15,740 nucleotides of DNA from Lobulomyces angularis (taxonomy: Eukaryota > Chytridiomycota > Chytridiomycetes > Lobulomycetales > Lobulomycetaceae): NCBI GenBank assembly GCA_027604685.1, contig JADHYX010000367.1, positions 5,992 through 21,731 of the forward strand. The letters are read 5' to 3'. Positions 1 to 7,558 of the stretch are shown piece by piece; positions within the stretch are counted from its first letter, which is position 1; each line of letters starts with the position of its first letter. A program made the translations under genes and the position numbers. Under the pieces are notes generated by a model, which ran no database searches, was not told the origin of the DNA, and worked only from the letters and a program-made list of their open reading frames with translations.

Positions 1-191
1 AAAAAAAAAAAAAAAAAAAAAACCAAGCAAAAAATTAAAGTAGAATTAATAAGAATTTTATAATAAACATTTTTTTTTTTACCAATTTGATTTCCCTCCA
101 TCTTTTTTAATAAATTATTTTCTAATTTCAAAGCCAATTTATAGTTTTCAGAGTCGATCGCATCATATATTGGTACAATTTGATAATGCAT
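1..191 (-). CDS. 5' exon of a NatB auxiliary subunit (NAA25/Mdm20)-like protein, partial
   Basis: An ATG at 191 on the minus strand opens a 36-codon exon ending at 83, where a GTAAAA donor starts at 82. The intron then runs through the poly(A/T) left edge, so the rest of the gene is outside the window. The peptide contains VPIYDAIDSENYKLALKL followed by a Leu-Leu-Lys-Lys helix. Known NAA25/Mdm20 proteins begin with a similar R/VPIYDxLDxGNxKxAxxxxxKLLKK stretch, the first TPR-like helix pair. If this is right, the protein is the non-catalytic, ribosome-associated partner of the NatB catalytic subunit in N-terminal acetylation. The identification rests on about 30 residues recalled from the family, so another TPR-type protein is possible. 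Confidence 0.5.
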   Translation of the reverse strand, partial: MHYQIVPIYDAIDSENYKLALKLENNLLKKMEGNQIGKKKNVYYKILINSTLIFCLVFFFFFF

Positions 192-658
192 TATTGTAAT
201 TTTATTTTTAACTACGAAATAGTAACAAAAATGTAAAAATAAAAAAAAAAAAATAAAAAAAAAAGATCTAAAAAAATTTTTGTATCTTTTTAATTCTATT
301 TAACAAAAAATTTGAAATTCATTTTTGTTTTGTAATTTTTTATACTTTATGAAAATCCAAATATATGTATATATTTTAACTTTTATTTTGCATAATACTA
401 TATTTAACTTTTACAAGATTGACACCATCAAATTTTTTTTTGATTGAAAAAAATTAAAATAGAAAAAGATTAATAATTATATATTTTTATCGAAATGCAT
501 CTAAATTAATTTATCTAAAAAATAGCTTAATTTCTGAGATATTATTTTTAAATTTTTATACATATTGTTAATTTACACTTTAAACAAAATAAATAAATAA
601 AATAAAATTTAAAAAAAATAGTCAGTATTAAGAAAATCTAAGAAAATATGTTTAAAAA
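192..658. other. AT-rich intergenic region
   Basis: This stretch lies upstream of the NAA25-like exon and downstream of the stop of the Cys-rich membrane gene, both on the minus strand. It consists of A/T homopolymers and short AT-rich words. I see no open frame with coding character, no repeat shared with the rest of the window and no clear promoter motif. Confidence 0.6.
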
Positions 659-1759
659 TTAATGGAAGTTTTTGGATTTAGGATCCAAGTTAGAGGGAGG
701 ATTTATGGGAATATACGAATCCTCTAAGTAACTCTCACTTTTATATGGAGGAGGTGGGATGGAATCAATTTCTTTATTAATATCTTCTCCTGTATGCACT
801 GTATAAATATTCTGAGAGGTGGAGTTAGGAGAATTAATCTGACTTTTTTGTTGCGAAGGAGTACTGCAATTTGTTAAATCCATTTGGGAAGGAGCAGAAA
901 GGTGACTTTGTGCTGTCTGTTGAGAAGGTAATACGTAAATTTCCGAACCTGATTGTGACGAAAAAACTTGATTTTGAATGTTAGATTGGGTGGGAACATT
1001 GTAGCTTACATTTAAACATTCGTTATGGTTGGTAAAGTTTGGTGAAGGATTTTCAATATTATAATTGTGAACAGCGCCGGAATTGAAATTATCGTTGTTT
1101 TGAGCATTAACTGTGTTGTTTATATTCTTTTTCTTTGAAGGACCACAATATACACATATAAGAATTGCAGCAATAAACACTAGCAACAAAAATACACCAA
1201 AGATGATAAACATGATCGTCCACACTGAGGGTCCAAAAGATGTAGCTGGAATTTGAGAATTGACGTTTGTTGAAACTATTTAAAAAACAGTTAGTTAGAA
1301 GTAGCCAATTCACTTATTATATGATACCAGCTTCAGCATCAGTTGGAATTGAAAAATCAATAGTAGCAGAACCAGTAGCTGCATCTTAAAAAGTTAGAAA
1401 CATCAAGTGTGCAAAAGAATATCACCTTTCCAACTGGGAAGCGCTTGCTGTTGGAACCACGTTATTTCCTTTTTGGAACAAGCATTGCTGATGTCCTGAA
1501 ATCTCCAGAGTAGATTTACGGAACTGCCCATCTGCATAGAGCATTTGTGGATGGTCAAGTCGAACTGGGGGTTCACGCTGCAGTTTTCAGCTTTAGAGAC
1601 ATCGATGCAGATGCAGTTGGAGAATTCATCAATGTTCGTTATTGTTTGGATGCAGGAAAAACTTTGGTTGCAATCATCACACGTTTGCGACAAAACAAAA
1701 TTAAAAACAATCGTAACGATTAACAAAGTATGGGTTAAATTCATTTTCTTCTTGTTCAT
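659..1759 (-). CDS. Cys-rich single-pass membrane protein with PPxY tail
   Basis: Three exons: 1759-1426, 1384-1328 and 1275-659, giving 335 residues. The introns (1425-1386 region, 41 nt; 1327-1276, 52 nt) have GTGATA and GTATCA donors, AG acceptors and TTCTAAC-type branch sites, and the frame stays open across both. Residues 1-24 form a signal peptide. An ectodomain with eight cysteines (27, 30, 36, 49, 51, 60, 73, 94) follows, then a short linker, a membrane helix at about 148-174 and a Lys-rich stop-transfer. The cytosolic tail is about 160 residues, Asn/Gln/Ser-rich, and ends near PPPPY (304-308), a WW-domain-binding PPxY motif. The start could also be the in-frame Met at 1744; both give a signal peptide. 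I do not recognise the family. It could be a surface sensor or an adaptor that recruits a Rsp5/Nedd4-type ligase. Exon 1 is duplicated at 3421-3752. Confidence 0.8.
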
Positions 1760-2032
1760 TTGTAGATTTAAAAAAAAAAAAAACTTTAAAATTTTCAAGG
1801 GCATTTAAGACAGCCACGAAAAGGCTTGATGTATTCAAGTCAAGTTTAAAACATTTTACTTTAAAAATAAAATTCAAAACATTATTAAATTTTAATTTAT
1901 TTTAATTTTTTTTAAAAATGCAACTCTAGCGTTATAAAACTTTTTGTAAAATATAAAAATTTAATTTTCCTTTTATTTCAAATTTTTTCTTGGTATTGTG
2001 AGATACAAAAAACAATCAAATAATAGTATCTT

Positions 2033-2489
2033 TTATTTCTCATAATTGGTTGGAAATTGTGGTTGATAAATTGGAGGAGGTGGATTATTGGGAATATTAA
2101 CTATTATATTTTTTTTTTTTAGTATTTAATAATAGATTTATTTAACTTTTCTTACTTGTTGTACTATTTCTGTTGTAAGTGGAAGTATATGGAGAATGTG
2201 GTGCCGTTTCTGGACTGTTATACTCAGAAGAAAAATTGCTGTAGTGCACCGATTGTTTTTTTGCTGGAGGTGGATAGTAATATTGATCGTGGTTCAGATT
2301 TGATGCAGTAGGTACCATTGTTGGATGTGAGTTGGAACTTATGCCACCAGTAGCAGTGTATGTTACAACTTGAACTGTAACTACATCTACATTATCGTCG
2401 TTGGATCTCGCTATAGCTGCACAGCAAGAAATTAATATAAATCCTGTGAAAAACAACACTGGTAATAAAAATGGATCCACATACGACAT
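2033..2489 (-). CDS. Small single-pass membrane protein with PPxY C-terminus, copy A
   Basis: Two exons, 2489-2156 and 2100-2033, encode 133 residues. The 55-nt intron (2155-2101) has a GTAAGA donor, a TACTAA-like branch region and an ATAG acceptor. Without splicing the frame stops just after the donor. Splicing adds a C-terminal 22 residues with the PPPPIY motif (118-123), a PPxY site, and the same splice is conserved in copy B. Residues about 7-27 are one hydrophobic helix with two cysteines. The rest is hydrophilic, Ser/Asn/Tyr-rich and has a YYPPPAKK patch. There is no cleavable signal peptide beyond the helix, so this is probably a signal-anchored protein. No family is recognised. Its tail resembles in style the PPxY membrane adaptors of Rsp5-type ubiquitin ligases, but that function is inferred. 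Confidence 0.75.
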
Positions 2490-3056
2490 TTTTTTTACTT
2501 TTTTTTTTAAATAAATTTAATATATAATCCTCTTTGTTTTTTCACTGCTGAAGTATTTTGAGTTTGTTTTGATACTTTAATTAAATTAAAATTTAATTTT
2601 TTTAATATTTTTTTATATAATTTTTTTTTTTTTTTTATCTCCTTTTTGTTAAAAAAATGCTGAAGCTTGTAAGCAAAAAAAATTTTGCTTGTAACAACTA
2701 CCTGCAATTTTTATTCAACTTCAATAGTAATTATAAAATAAATTGAAAAAATTATATAATTGAACTCAAAGATGGAATTAAATCTATATATACGTGTGAT
2801 TTTTCTTTTCTTTCTTTTAATTTTTTTTAAGCTCTCTTTAAATTGCGAAAATTGATTTTTTTTTTGTTGGAAAAGCAAATAAATTAGCAATCACCTTGGC
2901 ACATCAAAAAAAAAAAAATTCTTAATATCGAAAAAATAATTTTTCAAGCTAGTTATGTTTTAAAAAAAATTTTCAAAGACTAGAATATCTACAAAAAGGA
3001 AGTTGTTTTTTATTTTTTTTTTTTGATTTTACTATTTATTTTGTTGTGCTTTTGGC
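2490..3056. other. Intergenic region of unit A
   Basis: This AT-rich sequence lies upstream of the small membrane gene. Much of it aligns with 4418-4865 of unit B, including the CACCTTGGCACATC block near 2892 and the block around 2979-3056. An approximately 110-bp stretch at 2725-2836 has no counterpart in unit B. A 66-codon minus-strand frame at 2507-2707 is Lys-rich low complexity and is not preserved in unit B, so I do not call it a gene. Confidence 0.6.
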
Positions 3057-3420
3057 TTAAAAAATAGGATAGTTTGCTAAGAAAAAAGTTGATAAATGCT
3101 AATTTAAAAATGGAAAGTTACTGTTTTTGGTGGGAATATGTTCAATTTCAATATCTTCAGATTTTAATTTATGATCAATGGATTTATTTGTTAAAGGAAC
3201 CATGTTAGTAGATTTTAATAGGTTTAAATTTTTTTGTTGAAAAGTAGTTGCGTTGTTTAAGTTAGATTTAGTGATATCCTTTAAGGTAGCCGAATTTTTA
3301 TTAACCGGAGTATGGCTTATATTGAATTCAGATTGAGATGCTGGTTTTATAAGCTTCTTTGAAACTTGATGGGATTTTCTCTGGCTTCATTTGTATTGCT
3401 TTCCTTTTATTATTAGCGAG
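3057..3420 (-). pseudogene. Truncated securin-like fragment from the duplication
   Basis: This is a copy of the middle and end of the securin-like exon 1 (compare 5231-5540). It keeps recognisable peptide pieces such as SEDIEIEHIPTKN, but it has no start because the duplication junction at 3420 removed the first third. Several small indels against the intact gene (around 3340-3410) shift the frame. Exon 2 and most of exon 3 are missing: about 295 bp are deleted between two TAGGTG direct repeats that in unit B lie at 4874-4879 and 5169-5174. Only the last few codons and the stop of exon 3 remain (3057-3068). It is a relic of the tandem duplication and is not expected to make protein. Confidence 0.8.
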
Positions 3421-3752
3421 CCAACTGGGAAACACTTGCTGTTGGAAACCACGTTATTTCCTTTTTGGAACAAGCATTGCTGATGTCCTGAAACCTACAG
3501 AGTAGATTTACGGAACTGCCCGTCTGCATAGAGCATTTGTGGATGGTCAAGTCGAACTGGGAGTTCCCGTTGCAGTTTTTAGCTTTAGTGACATCGATGC
3601 AGATGCAGTTGGAGAATTCATCAATGTTCGTTATTGTTTGGATGCAGGAAAAACTTTGGTTGCAATCATCACACGTTTGCGACAAAACAAAATTAAAAAC
3701 AATCGTAACGATTAACCAAGTATGGGTTAAATTTCATTTTCATCTAGTTCAT
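3421..3752 (-). pseudogene. Broken duplicate of exon 1 of the Cys-rich membrane gene
   Basis: By eye about 95 percent identical to 1430-1759 and cut at the duplication junction, so it has no exons 2-3, no membrane helix and no tail. Three lesions are visible. The ATG at 3752 is followed by AAC then the stop TAG. One extra A just after the ATG at 3737 puts the signal-peptide frame out of phase with any start, with a TGA in the true frame. One extra base near 3446-3448 shifts the frame before the exon end, so it ends in a stop at 3413. The eight-cysteine block itself stays open between the lesions. I call it a pseudogene. A secreted variant would need a non-AUG start. Confidence 0.8.
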
Positions 3753-4029
3753 TTGTAGTTTAAAAAAAAAAAAACCTTTTTAAAATTTTCAAGGGCATTT
3801 AAGTCATCCAAAAAATTGATGTATTCAAGTCAAGTACAAAATATTTTACTTTAAAAATAAAAATTCAAAACATTATTAAATTTTAATTTATTTTAATTTT
3901 TTTTAAAAATGCAACTCTAACTTTATAAAACATTTTGTAAAAAATAATTAATTTTCCTTTTTTATTGTAACTTTTTTCTTGGTATTGTGAGATACTAAAA
4001 CAATCAAAATAATAGTATCTTTTATTCTC

Positions 4030-4417
4030 TTAATTGGTTTTTGGTTGATAAGTTGGAGGAGGTGGATCGGGAATATTAACTATTATATTTTTTTTTATAG
4101 TATTTAATAATAGATTTATTTAACTTTTTCTTACTTGTTGTACTATTTCTGTTGTAAGGTGCAGTTTCTGGACTGTTATACTCAGAAGAAAAATTGCTGT
4201 GGTGCACCGAATGTTTTTTTATTGGAGGTGGATAGGAATATTGATTGTGGTTTAGATTCGATGCAGTAGATACCCTTCTTGGTCGGTTGGAAGTTATGTT
4301 ACCATTACCACCCCATACATCTATTTCGTCGCCGCGGGATCTTCTATCATACCAATAATAACAAATTAAAACAACCACCAAGATAATAGCCAATGTAATT
4401 TGAATTGGATCCCCCAT
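4030..4417 (-). CDS. Small single-pass membrane protein with PPxY C-terminus, copy B
   Basis: Two exons, 4417-4135 and 4079-4030, encode 110 residues. The 55-nt intron (4134-4080) matches the intron of copy A in length and splice sites. The C terminus carries PPPPTY (100-105), so the PPxY site is kept, but the tail ends seven residues earlier than in copy A. One hydrophobic helix spans about residues 6-22 and is followed by a basic YDRRSR patch that suggests a cytosolic C terminus. The second half is closely similar to copy A (STASNLNH, NFSSEYNSPETAP). The first about 55 residues are very different, although the surrounding noncoding DNA is nearly identical. The start was chosen by alignment with copy A; an in-frame Met 12 codons upstream lies in a poly-Lys stretch and is unlikely. 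Confidence 0.7.
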
Positions 4418-4865
4418 TTTTTTTTTTTTTTTTTTAATTAAATTTATAAACAATCCTCTTTGTTTTCACAGTTGAAATATTTTGAGTTTGTTTTGATACT
4501 TTAATTAATTAAAATTTAATTTTTTTAATATTTTTTACATAATTTTTATTTTTTGTTTCTATTTTTTTAACTTCTTTTTATAAAAAAATAATGCTGAAGT
4601 TTGTAAGCAATTTTGCTGTTACAACTGCTTGCAATTTTTAGTAAAATTGCGAAAATTGATATTATTTTTTGGTTGGAAAAGCAAACAAAATCAGCAAATC
4701 ACCTTGGCACATCAAAAAAAAAAAATTTTTACCATTGATAAGATAACTTTTCAAGCTAATTATATTTTAAAAAATATTTATAAAGACTAGAATATCTACA
4801 AAAAGGAAGTTGTTTTTTTATTCTTTTTTTTTGTTTTTACTATATTATTTTGTTGTGCTTTTGGC
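4418..4865. other. Intergenic region of unit B
   Basis: This AT-rich DNA between the small membrane gene and the securin-like stop is homologous to 2490-3056. It has the same CACCTTGGCACATC block and the same GACTAGAATATCTAC block, and no gene-like frame. Confidence 0.6.
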
Positions 4866-5651
4866 TTAAAAAATAGGTGAATCCAAAACAATTTCTGTGT
4901 AGATTAGAGGTTTTAAATCTGAAAGTACATCTAAAGAAAAAAGATAAAATTAAACATATATAAAAAAAATATAGTTCAATAACAAATAAATTAATACCAA
5001 ATATATCATTTTCATTTTCAATATTAGAATATTCTTCAAAACCCAAGAGAGGATCATCAGGTTTGTTTCCGATACTTTTACAATAATCCGTCAATTTTTT
5101 GTCATAGAATGGGATAAAATTTAACTTTGGATTATATTTGAGATTCACAGGATACATCGTTTCAACAGTAGGTGTATAATTTGCTAAGAAAAAAGTTAAT
5201 AAAATGCTAATTTTAAAAATGGAAAATTACTGTTTTTGGTAGGAATATGTTCAATTTCAATATCTTCAGATTTTAATTTATGATCAATGGATTTATTTGT
5301 TAAAGGAACCTTGCTAGTAGATTTTAACGAGTTTAAATTTTTTTGTTGAAATGGGGTTCTGGTAGCGTTGTTTAAGTTAGATTTAGTGATATCCTTTAAG
5401 GTTGCCGAATTTTTATTAACCGGAGTATGGCTTATATTGTATTCAGATTGAGATGCTGTTGTTTTATTAAGCTTACTTTGAAATTTGATAGGATTTTCTT
5501 TGGATTCATTTGTATTGCTTTTTTTTTTATTATTAGCGAGAGCATTTTCTTTGAATGATTGTTTCTTTACTAAAACTTGTTTAATCATTGCTTTTTTGCT
5601 GTTAACGTTCACATTGTTTAACTGTGTGTTGTTTTCTTTATTTACATACAT
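4866..5651 (-). CDS. Securin (Pds1/Cut2/PTTG)-like separase inhibitor
   Basis: Three exons, 5651-5231, 5183-4998 and 4930-4866, encode 223 residues. The introns are 47 nt (5230-5184, GTAATT...TTAG) and 67 nt (4997-4931, GTATTA...TTTAG), and the frame is continuous across both. The N terminus reads MYVNKENN, close to the YVDKEN start of vertebrate securin and the DKENN of yeast Pds1. Two further KEN boxes lie at 34-36 and 51-53; KEN boxes target proteins to APC/C. The first half is Lys/Asn/Ser-rich and disordered. Residues 130-137, DIEIEHIP, followed by an NYTP-containing stretch, resemble the pseudosubstrate DIEIAP...PYVPEGYSP of Pds1 that plugs the separase active site. The C-terminal part is acidic. 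Securins diverge strongly, so the call rests on these motifs and the overall layout. Another APC/C substrate is the alternative. No canonical RxxL D-box is obvious. Confidence 0.6.
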
Positions 5652-5665
5652 TTTATAATAACCTT

Positions 5666-5897
5666 TGTCACACCAATTTGGGAATTGATTTGTTAGTTGA
5701 TCAACATTCTTGGTAAGTGTAGATGTATCAAACTTTAAAAGTGGCTTTTATAATTCTATACTACTATCATAAGATATGGAGAATCTCTTTACTATAATAC
5801 CTCTAAGACAGAGATTCCAATCATACTTCTACACAGTAATAATGTACTTAGCTAAACTAAGTTCAGCACAATATTACAGATTATCTATAACAAAACA
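5666..5897. mobile_element. Possible solo LTR
   Basis: A 232-bp block, less AT-rich than its surroundings, begins TGTCACACC and ends AAAACA, that is TG...CA. It is flanked by ACCTT and ACGTT, a possible 5-bp target-site duplication with one mismatch. On the minus strand it contains a good TATA box (TATAAAAG, 5752-5745). An internal inverted repeat GAATCTC/GAGATTC lies at 5781-5817. No retrotransposon coding sequence is nearby, so if it is an LTR it is solo. No second copy in this window supports the borders. Confidence 0.4.
5745..5752 (-). promoter_or_regulatory. TATA box upstream of the securin-like gene
   Basis: TATAAAAG on the minus strand lies about 93 bases before the securin-like ATG at 5651 and inside the putative solo LTR. 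It is the best TATA match near that gene. Its use as the promoter is inferred from position. Confidence 0.4.
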
Positions 5898-6124
5898 ACG
5901 TTATTAAGAAAAATTATGTATGAAGAATTTTAAGAGTAAAAATGTTAAGAATTAACAGAATATCAAAAAATGCTTTCAATCAAAATTTTATATATCAATA
6001 AAAATTCAAAAATGTTTATATATCAATAAAAGAATTTAACTTTTTTTTTTTCAAAGGACTTTTTATTTAGAATGTACAATTCCTGTTACATAAAACATAG
6101 TAAAAAAAAAAAATTTTAAGATTA

Positions 6125-7507
6125 TTATAACGGAGTAACGTAATTTCTGGAATTTACAACATCTTCTTCAAGTTTATGTTCCGGTTTATAAACCACTTCT
6201 CTCTCGGCAGAAGGTGCAACAGCTGAATGAAGTGTATCACCAATTTTTTGAGTGCTCTCAGAGATGTAAGATTTGGCAGATTGTAATCCCTCAAGGGTCG
6301 AATCCTTGATAGTAGACTTACCTTCAGGTCCAGGAGTTTCAGTTTCTTTAACGTTGACATCTCCAACGTTTGAACTTCTTTTTGTAGCAGTAGTGGTGGA
6401 CGGAAGAACATTTCCCAACTTTTCAGAACCTGCAGCAACATAGGATTTTGCAGTTTCAAATCCACTCAAAGCTGAATCTTTTATTGTAGACTTCTTTTCA
6501 GTAGTAGTGTGAGGAGAAATACCTTCGGGAGCGTAACTTTTCTGAGTAGTGGTAGATGAAGAGGGAAGAACGCTTCCAACTTTTTGAGTTCCTGCAGATA
6601 TATAAGATTTAGCAGTTTCTATTCCACTCATAGCTGTATCCTTAATTGTAGACTTTTTTTCAGTTGTTGTATGGGGAGTAACAGTTTCGGAATCTGTATT
6701 CTTTTTGGTTGCAGCAGAATGTGAGGATGGAAGAACGCTTCCAAGTTTCTGAGTTCCTGCAGATATGTATGATTTAGCAGTTTCTATTCCGCTCATAGCT
6801 GTATCCTTAACTGTAGACTTTTTTTCAGTTGTTGTATGAGGAGTAACAGTTTCGGAAGCTGTATTTTTCTTGGTTGCAGTAGAATGTGAGGAAGGAAGAA
6901 CGTTTCCTAGCTTTTGAGTCCCAGCAGATATATATGATTTTGCAGTTTCTAACCCACCAACAGCAGAATCTTTTATAGTTGATTTTTTTTCACTTCCAGT
7001 TGATTGCTTATGTATATCTTTATTTACATTAGAATGTTCTGCTGATGGTGCAACAGCGGAATGTAGAACACTTCCAATCTTTTGAGTACCCCCAGATATG
7101 TATGATTTTGCGGTTTGCAGACCACTATAAGCGGAATCTTTAATAGAAGATTGTTTATCAGTTCCAAGATTTTTAGATGTAGGCTTGTGTAAGTCACTGG
7201 TTGGTGCAATATCAGGGTTGAAGCCAGGTGAAAGTACACGTTCTTTGGTTTCTGAATATCCGTGATGTAGTGGTGGTGAAACACCATGAACGTCAGTTAC
7301 ACCACGATCTTCAGTAAAGTTTCTAGTATTATCTAGTCCAGTGTCTCGTTGATAATCATCCGTTTTAGTTAAACTATCACCCAATTTCCTATCTTCAGCA
7401 TCATAAAAAGTATCTTCTTTCTGTTCATCCTCTGTATGTTGTTTTGGTATTATAGTGTCATGAACTGCAGTGTAGGCTTGACTTGCTTTTTGTGAGATAA
7501 ATTCCAT
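6125..7507 (-). CDS. LEA/Hsp12-like protein with six repeats of about 54 residues
   Basis: Single exon, 460 residues, with no signal peptide or membrane helix. Residues 3-22 (FISQKASQAYTAVHDTIIPK) match the N-terminal module of the three small plus-strand LEA-like proteins in this cluster. Residues 1-116 are acidic and hydrophilic. From residue 117 there are six repeats, each with a core like KSTIKDSALSGLETAKSY, then IS(A/G)GTQKLGSVLPS, and a variable Thr/Ser/His linker. Repeats 2-4 are the most alike; repeats 1 and 6 share AVAPSAE in the linker. The core is predicted to be an amphipathic helix of small and charged residues, as in group 3/4 LEA proteins, Hsp12 and perilipin-type lipid-droplet repeats. 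A role in desiccation or heat tolerance, or in coating membranes or lipid droplets, is inferred. I cannot name an orthologue. The ATG at 7507 is the first in frame. Confidence 0.8.
   Translation of the reverse strand: MEFISQKASQAYTAVHDTIIPKQHTEDEQKEDTFYDAEDRKLGDSLTKTDDYQRDTGLDNTRNFTEDRGVTDVHGVSPPLHHGYSETKERVLSPGFNPDIAPTSDLHKPTSKNLGTDKQSSIKDSAYSGLQTAKSYISGGTQKIGSVLHSAVAPSAEHSNVNKDIHKQSTGSEKKSTIKDSAVGGLETAKSYISAGTQKLGNVLPSSHSTATKKNTASETVTPHTTTEKKSTVKDTAMSGIETAKSYISAGTQKLGSVLPSSHSAATKKNTDSETVTPHTTTEKKSTIKDTAMSGIETAKSYISAGTQKVGSVLPSSSTTTQKSYAPEGISPHTTTEKKSTIKDSALSGFETAKSYVAAGSEKLGNVLPSTTTATKRSSNVGDVNVKETETPGPEGKSTIKDSTLEGLQSAKSYISESTQKIGDTLHSAVAPSAEREVVYKPEHKLEEDVVNSRNYVTPL
6200..7159 (-). repeat. 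Six in-frame coding repeats (about 162 bp each)
   Basis: The repeats correspond to protein residues 117 to about 437 of the 460-residue LEA-like protein. Units are 54 to 58 codons, and the nucleotide words encoding ACTGAAAAAAAGTC-type starts and GCTAAATCATA-type cores recur. Units 3 and 4 are nearest in sequence, which suggests recent unequal exchange. Confidence 0.85.
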
Positions 7508-7558
7508 TTCAATAATATTAAGCAGAAAAAATGGAAAAAAAATTATTTGAGTTTTATT

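Larger units (their letters stand above)
1430..3420. repeat. Tandem duplication, unit A
   Basis: This copy aligns with 3421-5540 along its whole length. It starts at the exon 1/intron 1 boundary of the Cys-rich gene and ends in the middle of the securin-like exon 1. It holds the intact Cys-rich exon 1, one copy of the small membrane gene and a decayed securin 3' half. Relative to unit B it lacks about 295 bp of securin sequence and has about 110 extra bp near 2725-2836. Confidence 0.9.
3421..5540. repeat. Tandem duplication, unit B
   Basis: Direct copy of 1430-3420, joined to it head to tail at 3420/3421 with no evident microhomology at the junction. It carries the broken Cys-rich exon 1, the second small membrane gene and the intact 3' two thirds of the securin-like gene. 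Past 5540 (after the word TATTAGCGAG) only the securin gene continues. Confidence 0.9.

Noticed and set aside
1545..1808. Plus-strand 87-codon frame opposite the Cys-rich exon 1, and its counterpart at 3537-3758
   Set aside because: Both are antisense shadows of the cysteine-rich exon; they end in poly-Lys/Phe and have no independent conservation beyond the duplication.
2507..2707. 66-codon minus frame upstream of copy A of the membrane gene
   Set aside because: Lys-rich translation of poly(T) DNA that is disrupted by indels in the otherwise conserved unit B.
4840..5157. Independent 105-residue gene starting MYPVNLKYN
   Set aside because: It is exon 2 of the securin-like gene read through into an intron; the upstream acceptor at 5185-5184 and the downstream donor at 4997 explain it.
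6154..6465. Minus-strand alternative frame within the six-repeat LEA gene (also 7024-7287)
   Set aside because: Shadow frames inside a well-supported repetitive gene; the repeat pattern makes long open shadows likely.
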